Below are positions 41,331-51,967 of a DNA stretch of 61,070 nt, one piece after another. Source of the stretch: Micromonospora orduensis. GTDB lineage: Bacteria; Actinomycetota; Actinomycetes; Mycobacteriales; Micromonosporaceae. Numbering within the stretch: the first letter of the stretch is position 1; every line of letters begins with the position of its first letter. The position numbers and the translations under genes were made by a program. The stretch spans positions 1 through 61,070 of the forward strand of contig NZ_VDFY01000143.1 in NCBI RefSeq assembly GCF_006228125.1, given 5' to 3'. Under the pieces are notes generated by a model, which made no database searches, was not told the origin of the DNA, and worked only from the letters and a program-made list of their open reading frames with translations.

Positions 41331-41672
41331 GTGCCTAGTGGCAACGTCATCCGCGGCGCCCGGGTCGGGTCGTCGCCCGTCCGCCCGGACGAGCGACACC
41401 AACCCGCCCCCCGACAGGACGTCACCTACTGGTGCCGCAACGACCATCGGACCAGCATCCGGATCGCCGCGGACGTCGCGCCGCCGCCGCTGTGGGACTG
41501 TCCCCGGTGCGGGCTGCCCGCCGGCCAGGACGAGCAGAACCCGCCCGGCCGGGTCCGCGCCGAACCGTACAAGAGCCATCTGGCGTACGTGAAGGAGCGG
41601 CGCACCGCCGAGGAGGGGGAGGCGCTGTTGAACGAGGCGTTGGCCGCGCTGCGCCGCCGCCGAGGCGAGTAG
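41331..41672 (+). CDS. rbpA: RNA polymerase-binding protein RbpA
   Basis: Actinobacterial transcription factor that binds sigma and stabilises open complexes. 113 residues: N-terminal tail GNVIRGARVGSSPVRPDE, zinc-ribbon-like core (VTYWCRNDHRTSIRIAADV...LWDCPRCGLPAGQDEQNPP), then the basic linker and sigma-interaction helix (PYKSHLAYVKERRTAEEGEALLNEALAALR). GTG start with AGGAGC about 12 nt upstream. Convergent with pgl, 7 bp apart. Confidence 0.97.
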   Translation: MPSGNVIRGARVGSSPVRPDERHQPAPRQDVTYWCRNDHRTSIRIAADVAPPPLWDCPRCGLPAGQDEQNPPGRVRAEPYKSHLAYVKERRTAEEGEALLNEALAALRRRRGE

Positions 41673-41679
41673 CCGGCCG

Positions 41680-42450
41680 TCAGCGCAGGCTGCGGAGCCG
41701 GGCGGGCACGTCGGCTGCCGCGGCCCGGTCCAGCAGCCAGCGGGTACGGTCCACGCCGTGCACGCCCGCCGCCGGCAGCTGCACCGGCCCGGCGCCGGCA
41801 AGCGCCATGCCCACCGCGCGGGCCTTGTCGGCGCCGCCGGCGACCAACCAGACCTCCTCGGCCGTGTTGATCGCGGCGAGGGTGAGGGTGGTCCGCACCG
41901 GCGGGGGCTTCGGGCTGCCCCGCACCGCGCTGACCGGACGGGTGTCGTAGTGCACCGGATGCCCGGGGAAGACCGACGCGACGTGGCCGTCCTCGCCGAC
42001 GCCCAGCATCAGCACGTCGAAGTGCGGCAGCGCGGCGTGCCCGGGTCGGGCGGCGCGCGCCAGCTCCTCGGCGTACGCGGCGGCGGCCGCCTCGGGGTCG
42101 TTGCCGGCCGGGCCGTCGGAGGCCGGCATGGGGTGTACCCGGTCCGGGTTCAACGGCACCACGTCCAGCAGGGCGGCCCGTGCCTGGGTCTCGTTGCGCT
42201 CCGGGTCGCCGGCGGGCAGGAACCGTTCGTCGCCCCACCACACGTCGACGCGGGACCAGTCCACCGCGTCGCGGGCCGGCAGCGTCGCGACCGCCCGGTA
42301 CACGGCCGCGGCGACCCGGCCGCCGGTCAGGACCACCGACGCCTCACCACGGTCGGCCTGCGCGTCGAGCAGTTTCACAAGCAGCCGGGCCGCCACGGCC
42401 TGCGCCAGCAGGTCGGCGTCGGCGTGGACGGCGACACTCGCCTCACTCAT
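41680..42450 (-). CDS. pgl: 6-phosphogluconolactonase
   Basis: Second enzyme of the oxidative pentose phosphate pathway; 256 residues of the DevB/SOL type. ASVVLTGGRVAAAVYRAVA, VDVWWGDERFLPAGDPERNETQARAALLD, FDVLMLGVGEDGHVASVFPGH and ALAGAGPVQLPAAGVHG. ATG start. It lies behind opcA on the same strand but after a strong hairpin, so its expression may be partly separate. Confidence 0.95.
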   Translation of the reverse strand: MSEASVAVHADADLLAQAVAARLLVKLLDAQADRGEASVVLTGGRVAAAVYRAVATLPARDAVDWSRVDVWWGDERFLPAGDPERNETQARAALLDVVPLNPDRVHPMPASDGPAGNDPEAAAAAYAEELARAARPGHAALPHFDVLMLGVGEDGHVASVFPGHPVHYDTRPVSAVRGSPKPPPVRTTLTLAAINTAEEVWLVAGGADKARAVGMALAGAGPVQLPAAGVHGVDRTRWLLDRAAAADVPARLRSLR

Positions 42451-42547
42451 GGGTTGTGCCTTCCCGACCGCTGAGCGGTCGCTGTCGCGTCGTAGTGCCC
42501 GGACGTACGCCCGGGAGGAGGTGTGGGGCGGGGCGCCCCCGAGGGTG

Positions 42548-42585
42548 CCGGGGCAGAGCCGGGGCGGTGCCCGGCCCTGCCCCGG
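42548..42585 (-). terminator. Hairpin between opcA and pgl
   Basis: 16-bp arms (42548-42563 and 42570-42585), 15 paired, with a 6-nt loop directly after the opcA stop. Could terminate or attenuate the tkt-tal-pgi-zwf-opcA transcript before pgl. Confidence 0.65.
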
Positions 42586-42591
42586 GGCGGC

Positions 42592-43608
42592 TCAGCTCTC
42601 GCCGCTCGTACCGGCGTGCGCGGTGACCCCGGCCTCGGCGCGCTGCGCGGTGGCCGGGTCCTTCCAGACGTGCACCCGCTGCGGTGGACGCTGCTCCAGG
42701 CCGCGTAGCCCGACGGTCGCGCCGAGCGCCTCCGCGTACACCTGGTCGGCGTCCAGACGGCGCAGTTCCTCGGCCAGTTCGTCGCCGAGCGGGCGACGGA
42801 CCAGCGGCAGGGTTCGGTCGTCCTGACCGGTCCGGCGGAAGACGGCGAGGCTGTCCTCCCGGGTCAACGTCAGCTGGTCACCGTTGGCGCAGGTCAACTG
42901 CACCTCCCGCATCCGGGGGAACTCGGTGTCGTCCACCCGGCGCGGGGTGATGCCCAGCCGGCTGGACAGCCAGCCGACCATCAGCGTCGCCGTCGGGTCG
43001 CTGGGCGGCGCGACGACGGTCGCCTCGGTGACCTTCGCCTCGGTGGTGTCGAACGCCCCCGCTACGAGGGTCCGCCACGGGGTGATCCGGGTCCACGCCA
43101 GGTCGGTGTCACCCGGGGCGTAGTCCCGGGCCCGCTGCCGCAGCGCCTCCTGCGGGTCGGCGGCCTGCGCCGAGTCGGTGATCCTCCGGTCGGCGACCAC
43201 ACCGAGGAAGTCGGTGGCGATCTCCGCCGGCGGTTCGCCGTGCCACCAGGTGACCACCGGCACGTCCGGAACGAGCAGCGGCATCACCACCGACTCGGCG
43301 TGCAGGGCCAGCCGCCCGTACATCCGGGTGACCACCGCCTCGCACGGGCCGAGCCGACCACCGACCACGATCTCCGCGTCCAGCCGGTTGCGGTCCCGCT
43401 CGATGTCCGAGCGGACCACCACCACCAGCCGGCACGGGTGGGCGGCGGCGGCGATGGTGGCCGCCGCCTCCGCCTCGCGGACCCGCTTCTCGTCCACCAC
43501 GACGATGAGGGTGAGCGCCATGCCGCTGGCCACGCCACCGGCGCTGCGCCGCTCGGCGGCGAGCGCCTTGACCACCTCGTTGCCGGTGGTGTCCCACAAC
43601 CCGATCAT
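42592..43608 (-). CDS. opcA: Glucose-6-phosphate dehydrogenase assembly protein OpcA
   Basis: Allosteric activator/assembly factor of G6PDH in actinobacteria and cyanobacteria. 338 residues: [85 protein letters not shown] overlaps the zwf stop by 4 bp (ATGA), so it is translationally coupled with its partner enzyme; the longer open frame upstream is inside zwf. Confidence 0.95.
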   Translation of the reverse strand: MIGLWDTTGNEVVKALAAERRSAGGVASGMALTLIVVVDEKRVREAEAAATIAAAAHPCRLVVVVRSDIERDRNRLDAEIVVGGRLGPCEAVVTRMYGRLALHAESVVMPLLVPDVPVVTWWHGEPPAEIATDFLGVVADRRITDSAQAADPQEALRQRARDYAPGDTDLAWTRITPWRTLVAGAFDTTEAKVTEATVVAPPSDPTATLMVGWLSSRLGITPRRVDDTEFPRMREVQLTCANGDQLTLTREDSLAVFRRTGQDDRTLPLVRRPLGDELAEELRRLDADQVYAEALGATVGLRGLEQRPPQRVHVWKDPATAQRAEAGVTAHAGTSGES

Positions 43609-45146
43609 GCTCTTCTCCAAGCGCGGCCCTCGCGGGCCAGCATCTCGTCGGCCGCCCGCGGCCCCCACTCGCCGGCACGGTACGGCTCCGGCGTGGTGCC
43701 CGCCCAGGCGTGCTCCAACGGGTCGATCACCTGCCAGCTCTGCTCGACCTCGGCCGCGTCGGGGAACAGGGTGCGGTCGCCGATCAGCACGTCCAGCACC
43801 AGACGTTCGTACGCCTCCGGGCTGGACTCGGTGAACGCCTCGCCGTACTGGAAGTCCATCGCGATGTCGCGGACCTCCATCGTGGTGCCCGGCACCTTCG
43901 AGCCGAACTTGAGCACCACGCCCTCGTCCGGCTGCACCCGGATGACCAGCTGGTTGTTGCCCAGCGACTCCATGTCGGCGTCGTTGAACGGCAGGTGCGG
44001 CGCCTTCTTGAACATGATGGCGACCTCGGTGACCCGCCGGGGCAGCCGCTTGCCGGCCCGGATGTAGAACGGCACCTCGGCCCAGCGACGGTTCTGGATG
44101 CCCAGCCGCACCGCCACGTACGTCTCGGTGGTGGAGTCGGGGGGTACCCCCTGCTCATCCCGGTAACCGACCGCGCGTTCGCCGCCGACCCAGCCGGGCA
44201 GGTACTGGCCGCGGACGGTGTCCCGGGCGACGTCCCTGGGCAGGGTGATGGCCTTGAGCACCTTGAGCTTCTCGGCGCGGATCTCGTCGGCGTCGAAGCT
44301 GGTCGGTTCCTCCATGGCCACCAGGGCGAGGAGCTGGAGGAGGTGGTTCTGCAGGACGTCGCGGGCGGTCCCGACGGTGTCGTAGAAGCCGGCCCGGGTG
44401 CCGATGCCGACGTCCTCGGCCATGGTGATCTGCACCGAGTCGACGTACTTGGAGTTCCACAGTGGCTCGAACAGGTTGTTGGCGAACCGCAGGGCGAGGA
44501 TGTTCTGGACCGTCTCCTTGCCCAGGTAGTGGTCGATGCGGAACACGTCCTGCCGGGTGAAGACGTCGTCGACCAGGTCGTTGAGCGCCTTCGCCGACGG
44601 CAGGTCGTTGCCGAACGGCTTCTCCACCACCACCCGGCGCCAACCGCCGGACTTCTCGTTGTCGGCCATCCCGGTGCGGGCCAGCTGCTTGAGCACGACG
44701 GGGAACGCGGCCGGGGGGATCGAGAAGTAGAACGCCGCGTTGCCGGTGATGCCGTGGGTCTGGCGCAGGTCGTCCAGCGTCGAGGCGAGGGTGTCGAACG
44801 CCGCGTCGTCGTCGAACGACCCGCCGACGAACTTGATGTTGCCGGCCAGACGCGCCCACACCTCGTCCCGCCACGGGGTACGGGCGTGCTTGCGGGCCGC
44901 CTCGCAGGCGAGGGTCTCGAAGTCGCCGTCACCCCAGTCGCGGCGCGCGAAGCCGAGCACCACGAAACCGGGCGGCAGCAGGCCCCGGTTGGCCAGGTCG
45001 TAGACCGCGGGGAGCAACTTCTTGCGGGCCAGGTCGCCGGTCACCCCGAAGATCACCAGAGCGCAGGGCTCCGGGATCCGGGGCAGCCGGCGGTCCTGCG
45101 GGTCGCGTAGCGGGTTCACGCCTTGGGTCACGTCGTCCATCCTCAC
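43605..45146 (-). CDS. zwf: Glucose-6-phosphate 1-dehydrogenase
   Basis: Entry enzyme of the oxidative pentose phosphate pathway, 513 residues. Nucleotide-binding [23 protein letters not shown], substrate-site [32 protein letters not shown] and the C-terminal domain [15 protein letters not shown] at 45146 overlaps the pgi stop (GTGA); ATG at 45140 is a close alternative. Part of tkt-tal-pgi-zwf-opcA. Confidence 0.98.
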   Translation of the reverse strand: MRMDDVTQGVNPLRDPQDRRLPRIPEPCALVIFGVTGDLARKKLLPAVYDLANRGLLPPGFVVLGFARRDWGDGDFETLACEAARKHARTPWRDEVWARLAGNIKFVGGSFDDDAAFDTLASTLDDLRQTHGITGNAAFYFSIPPAAFPVVLKQLARTGMADNEKSGGWRRVVVEKPFGNDLPSAKALNDLVDDVFTRQDVFRIDHYLGKETVQNILALRFANNLFEPLWNSKYVDSVQITMAEDVGIGTRAGFYDTVGTARDVLQNHLLQLLALVAMEEPTSFDADEIRAEKLKVLKAITLPRDVARDTVRGQYLPGWVGGERAVGYRDEQGVPPDSTTETYVAVRLGIQNRRWAEVPFYIRAGKRLPRRVTEVAIMFKKAPHLPFNDADMESLGNNQLVIRVQPDEGVVLKFGSKVPGTTMEVRDIAMDFQYGEAFTESSPEAYERLVLDVLIGDRTLFPDAAEVEQSWQVIDPLEHAWAGTTPEPYRAGEWGPRAADEMLAREGRAWRRA

Positions 45147-46792
45147 GTGCGCAGCTGACCGGCCGCGTCGAGCAGTTGGGCGACGCCGGCCGCCCGGTCG
45201 GTCAGGTGCAGTCGCAGCACGGGCCGTTCCCGCCCCGCGAGGGCCTGCCGGTCGCCGGCGGCCTGCGCCGCCTGCAACTCACCGAACGTGTACGGCTTGC
45301 CTGGCACGTCCAGGTCCTCGGCGACCGCGCCGGTCACCTGGAGGTAGCTGCCGACCTGCGGCCCACCCTTGTGGTACTGGCCGGTCGAGTGCAGGAACCG
45401 CGGCCCCCACCCGAAGGTGACGGGCCGGCCGGCCGCCTCGGCCAGCAGCGGACGCAGCCGGGCCGTGTCCGCGTCGGCGAACCGGTCGAGGTACGCCATG
45501 ACCGCCAGGTAGCCGTCGTCGCCCAGCCCGTCGAGCAGCCACCGCAGCACACCCGCCAGGTCGCCGGGCGCGCCCTGCGGCGCGTACACCTCGATCGCGC
45601 CCTCGGTGAACGACGGCGTCTCCGCCGGCAGACCCGAGGCCAGGATCTTGTTGGTGTTCTCCTTGGACTCGGTGACGTTCGGCTGGTTGAACGGGTCGAT
45701 GCCGAGCACCACACCGGCCACCGCCGTGGCGTACTCCCAGGCGAGGAACTGCGCGCCGAGCGGGCCGTTGACCGCCACGTCCGGGGCGGTGCCGCCACCG
45801 GGCACGTCGCCGGGGGCCAGCGCGCCGCCGTAGGTGACGGTCAGCACGTCCGACCCGGTGGCGCCGGGGCTGCTCGGGGACTCCACCACCACCGGCAGGA
45901 TGCCCACGCCGGCCTTGCCTGTCGACTCGGCGATCAGCTGCTCGGCCCAGTCGCCCAGCCCGTCGATGCCGGTGCCGTCGGAGATCAGCGCGACCTTGTC
46001 CCGGGCCAGCGTGGCGGCGGCGCCCAGCGCGGCGCCCAGCGCCAACGCCGGATTGTCCCGGTCACCGGCGAGCGACGCGGCCAGCGCGTCGGCCTGGTCG
46101 ATCAGCTCGGACACCTCGACACCGGCCAGCGCCGACGGCACCAGGCCGAACGCGGTCAGCGCCGAGTACCGACCGCCCACGTTCGGGTCGGCCAGCACGG
46201 TGAACGCGCCCATCTCGGTAGCGGTCGTCTCCAGCGGCGAGCCCGGGTCGGTGACGATGACGAAGTGCCGGCCGGCCTCCGCCTCGGTCATCCCGGCGTC
46301 CAGGAACGCCTGCCAGTACGCGCGCCGGTGACTGTCGGTCTCCACCGTCGAGCCGGACTTGCTGGCCACCACCACGACGGTGCGCTCCAGCCGGTCACCC
46401 AGGGCCGCGCGGACCTGGCCGGGGTCGGTGGTGTCCAGCACGGTCAGCGGCCGGCCGAGGGTCCGGGTGATCACCTCGGGGGCCAGCGACGAGCCGCCCA
46501 TGCCGGCGAGCACCACGTGGTCCAGGTCGGCCAGCTCGGTGGTCAGCTCGGCGAGCTGCACCAGCAGCTCCCGGCTGCGCCGGTGGGTGTCCACCCAGCC
46601 GAGCCGGACCTTCGCCTCGGCCTCGGCGTCCGGACCCCACAGGCCCGGGTCCTTCGCGGCCAGCTTGCCCGGGACGCCGGCCTTGACCAGCGCGTCCCGG
46701 GTCGAGGCGGGTGCGGACTTGTCGACCGCGTCCGCGCCGTGCACGACGAGCCCGGCGGCGGCCTCCGCCGGCCCTGCGAGGAGGTCGCTCAT
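45143..46792 (-). CDS. pgi: Glucose-6-phosphate isomerase
   Basis: Links glycolysis with the pentose phosphate pathway. 549 residues with SIS-type motifs: [63 protein letters not shown] and [32 protein letters not shown] overlaps the tal stop (ATGA). This isomerase form is the one characteristically placed beside tal in actinobacterial pentose phosphate clusters. Confidence 0.95.
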   Translation of the reverse strand: MSDLLAGPAEAAAGLVVHGADAVDKSAPASTRDALVKAGVPGKLAAKDPGLWGPDAEAEAKVRLGWVDTHRRSRELLVQLAELTTELADLDHVVLAGMGGSSLAPEVITRTLGRPLTVLDTTDPGQVRAALGDRLERTVVVVASKSGSTVETDSHRRAYWQAFLDAGMTEAEAGRHFVIVTDPGSPLETTATEMGAFTVLADPNVGGRYSALTAFGLVPSALAGVEVSELIDQADALAASLAGDRDNPALALGAALGAAATLARDKVALISDGTGIDGLGDWAEQLIAESTGKAGVGILPVVVESPSSPGATGSDVLTVTYGGALAPGDVPGGGTAPDVAVNGPLGAQFLAWEYATAVAGVVLGIDPFNQPNVTESKENTNKILASGLPAETPSFTEGAIEVYAPQGAPGDLAGVLRWLLDGLGDDGYLAVMAYLDRFADADTARLRPLLAEAAGRPVTFGWGPRFLHSTGQYHKGGPQVGSYLQVTGAVAEDLDVPGKPYTFGELQAAQAAGDRQALAGRERPVLRLHLTDRAAGVAQLLDAAGQLRT

Positions 46793-47967
46793 GCGTTACC
46801 ACCAGCCTGCTCGGCGGCCTTCGCGTTGCCCTTGGCGGCCTTGTTCGGAGCGCCCGTGCCCTTCGCCGCCGCCTCCAGCGACTTGCGGACGCCGTCGAGC
46901 AGCTCCTGCCAGCTGGCCTCGAACTTCTCCACGCCCTCGCGTTCCAGGGTGACGATCACGTCGTCCATGTCCACCCCGACCGACTCCAGGTCCGCGAAGA
47001 CCTTCCGGGCCGCGTCGTAGGCCCCGGTGACGGTGTCGCCGCGGGTCTCGCCATGATCGGCGTACGCGTGGATGACCGACTCCGGCATGGTGTTGACCGT
47101 GCCGGGAGCGATCAGCTCCTCCACGTAGATGACGTCGCGGTAGTCCGGGTTCTTCGTCGAGGTCGACGCCCACAGCGGCCGCTGCGGGTGCGCTCCGGCG
47201 GCGGCGAGCGCCTTCCAGCGGTCGGAGGAGAACACCTTGGAGTAGCGCTCGTACGCCAGCTGGGCGTTGGCGATGGCCGCCTTGCCCTTCAGCGCCTTGG
47301 CCTCGTCCGAGCCGATCTTCTCAAGCCGCTTGTCGACCTCGGAGTCGACGCGGGAGACGAAGAACGACGCGACCGAACCGATGGTGGACAGGTCGTGGCC
47401 GTTGGCCTTGGCCTGCTCCAGGCCGGCCAGGAACGCCTCCATGACCGCCGAGTAGCGGTCCAGACCGAAGATCAGCGTCACGTTGACGCTGATCCCCTCG
47501 GCCAGCGTCGCGGTGATCGCCGGCAGGCCCGCCTCGGTGGCCGGGATCTTGATGTAGAGGTTGGGCCGGTCGACCAGCCACCACAGCGCCTTGGCCTCGG
47601 CCACGGTCTTGTCGCTGTCATGGGCCAGCCGGGGGTCCACCTCGATGGAGACCCGACCGTCGACACCGTCGCTGCCGTCGTACGACGGGCGCATCACGTC
47701 GCACGCCCACCGCACGTCGTACGTGGTGAGCATCCGTACGGCCTCTTCCACGTCCACGCCACGGATGGCCAGGTCGCGCAGCTGCCAGTTGTACTCGTCG
47801 GCGTCGCTCAACGCCTTGGCGAAGATCGTCGGGTTGGTGGTGACCCCGGCCACGTGCTTCTCGCGGCGCAGCTGGTCCAGCCCGCCGGAGCTCAGACGCA
47901 CCCGGGAGAGATCGTCGAGCCAGACCGCCACACCCGCGGCGGTGAGCTCATTCAGCTTGTCGGTCAT
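46789..47967 (-). CDS. tal: Transaldolase
   Basis: Transfers dihydroxyacetone units in the non-oxidative pentose phosphate pathway; 392 residues. [81 protein letters not shown] (Schiff-base Lys region), [19 protein letters not shown] and [32 protein letters not shown]. The C-terminus carries a Lys/Ala-rich extension. ATG 47967 preferred because GGGAG lies 10 nt upstream; GTG 47976 is too close to it. 15 bp after tkt. Confidence 0.97.
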   Translation of the reverse strand: MTDKLNELTAAGVAVWLDDLSRVRLSSGGLDQLRREKHVAGVTTNPTIFAKALSDADEYNWQLRDLAIRGVDVEEAVRMLTTYDVRWACDVMRPSYDGSDGVDGRVSIEVDPRLAHDSDKTVAEAKALWWLVDRPNLYIKIPATEAGLPAITATLAEGISVNVTLIFGLDRYSAVMEAFLAGLEQAKANGHDLSTIGSVASFFVSRVDSEVDKRLEKIGSDEAKALKGKAAIANAQLAYERYSKVFSSDRWKALAAAGAHPQRPLWASTSTKNPDYRDVIYVEELIAPGTVNTMPESVIHAYADHGETRGDTVTGAYDAARKVFADLESVGVDMDDVIVTLEREGVEKFEASWQELLDGVRKSLEAAAKGTGAPNKAAKGNAKAAEQAGGNA

Positions 47968-47982
47968 GCCGTCCACGCTCCC

Positions 47983-50121
47983 TCAGTTGCCGGTCGTGAA
48001 ACCGGTGATGTCGCCCACCCGGGCCAGCGAGGCGTGTGCCGCCGCCACGATCCGGTCGGGGGTGAACCCGAACTGCTCGAAGAGCACGGTGTGCGGGGCG
48101 CTCGCTCCGTAGTGCTCCAGGCTCACGCTCTCGCCGAGGTCGCCGACGATCCCGCGCCAGGACATCGCGATGCCCGCCTCCACGCTCACCCTTGCCTTTA
48201 CCCCGCGTGGGAGCACCGACTCCCGGTACGCCTCGTCCTGCTCGTAGAACCACTCCTGGCAGGGCATCGAGACCACCCGGGTCGGCGTGCCGTCGGCCTC
48301 CAACCGCTCCCGGGCGGTCAGGCAGAGCTGCACCTCGGAGCCGGTGCCGACGATGATCACCTGCGGCTTGCCGTTGGACGCCTCGGCCAGCACGTAACCG
48401 CCCTTGGCCACGCCGGCCACGTCGCCCAGGACGTCCCGGTCCAGGGTCGGCAGCGGCTGGCGGCTCAGCGCCAGCGCGGTGGGCCGGTCGGTGTGCTCCA
48501 GCGCCTGCCGCCACGCCCATGCCGTCTCGTTGGCGTCGGCCGGGCGGACCACGTCCAGGCCCGGGATGGCGCGCAGCGCGGTCAGGTGCTCCACCGGCTG
48601 GTGGGTCGGGCCGTCCTCGCCCAGGCCGATCGAGTCGTGCGTCCAGACGTACGTCACCGGCAGCTTCATCAGCGCGGCCAGCCGCACCGACGGACGCATG
48701 TAGTCGCTGAACACGAGGAACGTGCCGCCGTACGGGCGGGTGCCCCCGTGCAGCGCGATGCCGTTGAGGATCGCTCCCATGGCGTGCTCACGGATGCCGA
48801 AGTGCAGCGTGCGGCCGTACTCGTGACCGGGGAAGTCCTTGGTGGCGTGCGCGGCCGGGATGAACGACGGCTCGCCCTTCATCGTGGTGTTGTTGCTCTC
48901 GGCCAGGTCGGCCGAGCCACCCCACAGCTCCGGCAGCACCGGCGCGAGCGCCTCCAGCACCTTGCCGGACGCGGCCCGGGTGGCCATGCCCTTGGCGTCG
49001 GCGGGGAAGACCGGCAGCGCGTTGGTCCAGCCGTCGGGAAGCACGCGGCCGGCCATCCGCTCGTAGAGCGCGGCGCGCTCCGGGTTGGCTTTCTTCCAGG
49101 CGTCGAACGCGCTGGTCCACTCCTGCTCGGCGTCGGAACCGCGGCCCATCACCGCGCGGGCGTGGCCGAGCACCTCCTCGTCCACCTCGAAGGTCTGCTC
49201 GGGGTCGAAGCCGAGGATCCGCTTGGTGGCCTTCACCTCGTCGGCGCCCAACGCCGAGCCGTGGATCTTGCCGGTGTTCTGCTTGTTGGGCGCGGGCCAG
49301 CCGATGATGGTGCGCAACGCGATGAAGGAGGGACGACCGGTCTCCGCCTTGGCGGCGAGCAGCGCGCGGTGCAGCGCCTCGGCGTCCTCGTGGTAGTCAC
49401 CCTGGTCGGCGTCGCCGCTGCGCCAGTCGACGGTCTGCACGTGCCAGCCGTACGCCTCGTAGCGGGCCGCCACGTCCTCGCTCTTGGCGATGCGGGTGTC
49501 GTCCTCGATCGAGATCTCGTTGTCGTCGTAGATCACCGTGAGGTTGCCCAGCTGCTGGTGCCCGGCGAGGGCGCTGGCCTCGTGGCTGATGCCCTCCTCG
49601 ATGTCGCCGTCGGAGACGATGCACCAGATGTCGTGGTCGAAGACCGACGCGCCCGGCTCGGCCTCCGGGTCGAACAGGCCGCGCTCCCGGCGGGCCGCCA
49701 TGGCCATGCCTACCGCGTTGCCCAGGCCCTGCCCGAGCGGGCCGGTGGTGGTCTCCACGCCCGGCGTGTGCCCGTGCTCGGGGTGACCCGGCGTGAGCGA
49801 GCCCCACTGCCGCAGCGACTTCAGGTCGGACAGGCTCAGCGGGTACCCGGACAGGAACAGCTGGATGTAGAGCGTCAGGCTGGAGTGCCCGGCGGACAGC
49901 ACGAACCGGTCCCGACCGGGCCAGTTCGGGTCGGCCGGGTTGTGCCGCATGACCCGGTTGAACAGGAGGTACGCCGCGGGCGCCAGGCTCATCGCGGTAC
50001 CCGGGTGGCCGTTGCCGGATTTCTCCACGGCATCCATGGCCAGGACGCGGACGGTGTCGACAGCCCGGCGATCGAGGTCGGACCAGTTGAGTTCGGAGTG
50101 CTCGGGTCGGTTGGCAGCCAC
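47983..50121 (-). CDS. tkt: Transketolase
   Basis: Thiamine-diphosphate enzyme of the pentose phosphate pathway, 712 residues. AMDAVEKSGNGHPGTAMSLAPAAYLLF, ETTTGPLGQGLGNAVGMAMAAR, CIVSDGDIEEGISHEASALAGHQQLGNLTVIYDDNEISIED (TPP motif), GIREHAMGAILNGIALHGG and VWTHDSIGLGEDGPTHQPVEHL. GTG at 50121 has AGGAG 10 nt upstream; the much longer open frame upstream is antisense to ctaB. First gene of the minus-strand pentose phosphate operon, divergent from ctaB. Confidence 0.97.
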   Translation of the reverse strand: MAANRPEHSELNWSDLDRRAVDTVRVLAMDAVEKSGNGHPGTAMSLAPAAYLLFNRVMRHNPADPNWPGRDRFVLSAGHSSLTLYIQLFLSGYPLSLSDLKSLRQWGSLTPGHPEHGHTPGVETTTGPLGQGLGNAVGMAMAARRERGLFDPEAEPGASVFDHDIWCIVSDGDIEEGISHEASALAGHQQLGNLTVIYDDNEISIEDDTRIAKSEDVAARYEAYGWHVQTVDWRSGDADQGDYHEDAEALHRALLAAKAETGRPSFIALRTIIGWPAPNKQNTGKIHGSALGADEVKATKRILGFDPEQTFEVDEEVLGHARAVMGRGSDAEQEWTSAFDAWKKANPERAALYERMAGRVLPDGWTNALPVFPADAKGMATRAASGKVLEALAPVLPELWGGSADLAESNNTTMKGEPSFIPAAHATKDFPGHEYGRTLHFGIREHAMGAILNGIALHGGTRPYGGTFLVFSDYMRPSVRLAALMKLPVTYVWTHDSIGLGEDGPTHQPVEHLTALRAIPGLDVVRPADANETAWAWRQALEHTDRPTALALSRQPLPTLDRDVLGDVAGVAKGGYVLAEASNGKPQVIIVGTGSEVQLCLTARERLEADGTPTRVVSMPCQEWFYEQDEAYRESVLPRGVKARVSVEAGIAMSWRGIVGDLGESVSLEHYGASAPHTVLFEQFGFTPDRIVAAAHASLARVGDITGFTTGN

Positions 50122-50267
50122 GATGGTTGTGCTCCTCGGCAGATGGGCGGAACCCTCACTGGTGACCCTATCGAGCGGCCCTAAACGTCCGCCCACGGAT
50201 CTCTGCATGGTGTGCGGTACGGGACGAAGGCTCGAGTCGTTCAACCCGGTGGTGTGACGGCCCGCAC

Positions 50268-50303
50268 CGTTGTCGGGTCGGCCGGGCAGCCAAAACGACA
50301 ACG
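50268..50303. promoter_or_regulatory. 8-bp inverted repeat in the tkt-ctaB divergent region
   Basis: CGTTGTCG (50268-50275) and CGACAACG (50296-50303) are perfect complements about 85 bp before ctaB. TAGTGT (50306-50311) just downstream could be a -10 box. Regulator unknown. Confidence 0.35.
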
Positions 50304-50385
50304 CGTAGTGTGTGGGTCGGTGTGCGGCCCCCGAACGGGTTGGGCCGACCGATCTCCCCGTGGCGATGCCGGAAGGTGGCAATCC

Positions 50386-51339
50386 GTGAGCATGATCACC
50401 GAGCGCCCCGCGAGCAATCCCGCCGGGCAGCCCCCGGCGCGGGCGGCCGACGGCCCGGTGGCGCGGCGGGACGTACGCGCGATCGTCTCGGCGTACGTGG
50501 CGCTCACCAAGCCGCGCATCGTCGAGTTGCTGCTGGTCACCACCGTGCCGGCGATGATGCTCGCCGAGGGTGGCCTGCCGTCGCTGTGGCTGATGGCCGT
50601 GGTGCTCATCGGTGGCTCGCTCGCCGCGGGCGCGGCCAGCGTGCTCAACTGCTACATCGACCGGGACATCGATCAGCTGATGCGGCGGACGAAGCGCCGG
50701 CCGCTGCCGGCGCACACGGTGTCACCGCGCAGCGCCCTGGTCTTCGGTCTGGTGCTGGCGGCGGTCTCGATCGTGCTGATGGCGGCGTTCACCAACCTGC
50801 TCGCCGCCGCGCTCACCCTCGCCGCGATCGTCTACTACGACGTCGTCTACACGCTGTGGCTCAAGCGCTCCACCCCGACGAACACGTTCTGGGGTGGCGC
50901 CTGCGGGGCCGCTCCGGTGCTCATCGGCTGGGCGGCGGTGACCGGTGGTCTGGCGCCGGCCGCGTGGGGGCTGTTCGCGGTGGTCTTCTTCTGGCAGATG
51001 CCGCACTTCTACCCGCTCGCCATGAAGTACAAGGACGACTACGCGCGGGCCGGGATCCCGATGCTGCCGGTGGTGGCCTCCACCCGCCGGGTGAACGCCG
51101 AGATCCTGATCTTCGCCTGGCTCACCGTGCTGACCTCCCTGGCGGTCTGGCCGCTGGGCCTGAGCGCGATCTACGGCGTGCCGACGCTTGTGGTGGGCGC
51201 CATCTTCATCGTCGAGGCGCACCGGCTGTGCCGTCGCGCGACGCGCGGCGAGGCCGTCAAGCCGATGCGCCTGTTCCACTGGTCGACCACGTACCTGACG
51301 ATCGTGTTCGTGGCCGTCGCGCTCGACGCGCTGATCTGA
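50386..51339 (+). CDS. ctaB: Protoheme IX farnesyltransferase (heme O synthase)
   Basis: Membrane prenyltransferase that farnesylates heme B for cytochrome aa3 oxidase. 317 residues, about nine membrane helices. First Asp-rich motif [22 protein letters not shown], second region [24 protein letters not shown], and [33 protein letters not shown] at 50386 follows GGAAGG by about 9 nt. Divergent from tkt, as in other actinobacteria; ctaA lies 1.7 kb further on, on the other strand. Confidence 0.97.
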   Translation: MSMITERPASNPAGQPPARAADGPVARRDVRAIVSAYVALTKPRIVELLLVTTVPAMMLAEGGLPSLWLMAVVLIGGSLAAGAASVLNCYIDRDIDQLMRRTKRRPLPAHTVSPRSALVFGLVLAAVSIVLMAAFTNLLAAALTLAAIVYYDVVYTLWLKRSTPTNTFWGGACGAAPVLIGWAAVTGGLAPAAWGLFAVVFFWQMPHFYPLAMKYKDDYARAGIPMLPVVASTRRVNAEILIFAWLTVLTSLAVWPLGLSAIYGVPTLVVGAIFIVEAHRLCRRATRGEAVKPMRLFHWSTTYLTIVFVAVALDALI

Positions 51340-51452
51340 CCGGAGCCGGCTCGACCGGCCCGTTCCGCTGACTCGACTAATCATCATCATGGATGGGTTG
51401 TCCGGGTTTAACGTCACATCGGGGTAACTTTCGCATGAGTCGGATGGGCTCA

Positions 51453-51547
51453 ACCTGTGGCGGCTCGGTACTGGTTTGCCAGCGCGTTTTGCACCTGTAA
51501 GTCGGGAAAAAACCGGGCAGCAAACCTGTGTTCTTCCTTAAACCTGT
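51453..51547. repeat. Four ACCTGT hexamers in an AT-enriched leader
   Basis: ACCTGT occurs on the plus strand at 51453, 51493, 51524 and 51542 (intervals 40, 31 and 18 bp), three of them as AACCTGT. A GGTTTGC/GCAAACC inverted repeat (51473-51479 and 51520-51526) spans two of them. The surrounding 51370-51620 region is clearly richer in A/T than the rest of the window and precedes the 111-residue gene. Function unknown. Confidence 0.5.
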
Positions 51548-51617
51548 AGGTAATTGGCATCACAAAAGCTTCATGCTTCTCGCCCGTGCGAGTGGAACTC
51601 TGCTTAGGCTTCGCGTC

Positions 51618-51953
51618 ATGGCAGATGGTTCCGATACGACGCTGACGGACGAGCAGACCGTTGGTGAGCAGGCCCCGCACGGCCTGGTCGCCGGCCTCAA
51701 GGCGTTCGCCGCCGGACACGGCGGAGCGAAGGCGGTCATCGAGTACGTCGGCAAGCGTGGCGCGCGGATCGTCCTCGTGGGTTCCGACGGTGAGTGGGGC
51801 GACCAGTTCGCCGACGACACCGTCACCGCCCGGGAGGCGTGCGCCAGGGCGGGAGTCACCGTCGAGAACGCCTGGGAGCGTGAACTGATGGACCAGATGC
51901 GTCCGAGCAACGACCTCTGGCGGTCGATGGCCCGGCGCACGATGGCCCGCTGA
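51618..51953 (+). CDS. Small conserved-looking protein of unknown function (111 aa)
   Basis: I do not recognise a named domain. The sequence VAGLKAFAAGHGGAKAVIEYVGKRGARIVLVGSDGEWGDQFADDTVTAREACARAGVTVENAWERELMDQMRPSNDLWRSMARRTMAR is soluble, acidic in the middle and basic at the end, and has normal coding bias. ATG at 51618 fits a leaderless transcript: TAGGCT (51606-51611) sits exactly where a -10 box should be and there is no Shine-Dalgarno. It is preceded by the unusual AT-enriched region with ACCTGT repeats and followed 14 bp later by the ATP-grasp gene, so the two may form a unit. Confidence 0.75.
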   Translation: MADGSDTTLTDEQTVGEQAPHGLVAGLKAFAAGHGGAKAVIEYVGKRGARIVLVGSDGEWGDQFADDTVTAREACARAGVTVENAWERELMDQMRPSNDLWRSMARRTMAR

Positions 51954-51967
51954 GATAGACAGTTGAA

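Noticed and set aside
46711..50184. Plus-strand open frame of over 1,100 codons opposite tkt, tal and pgi
   Set aside because: Low-complexity antisense frame; the minus-strand genes have unmistakable motifs and operon overlaps.
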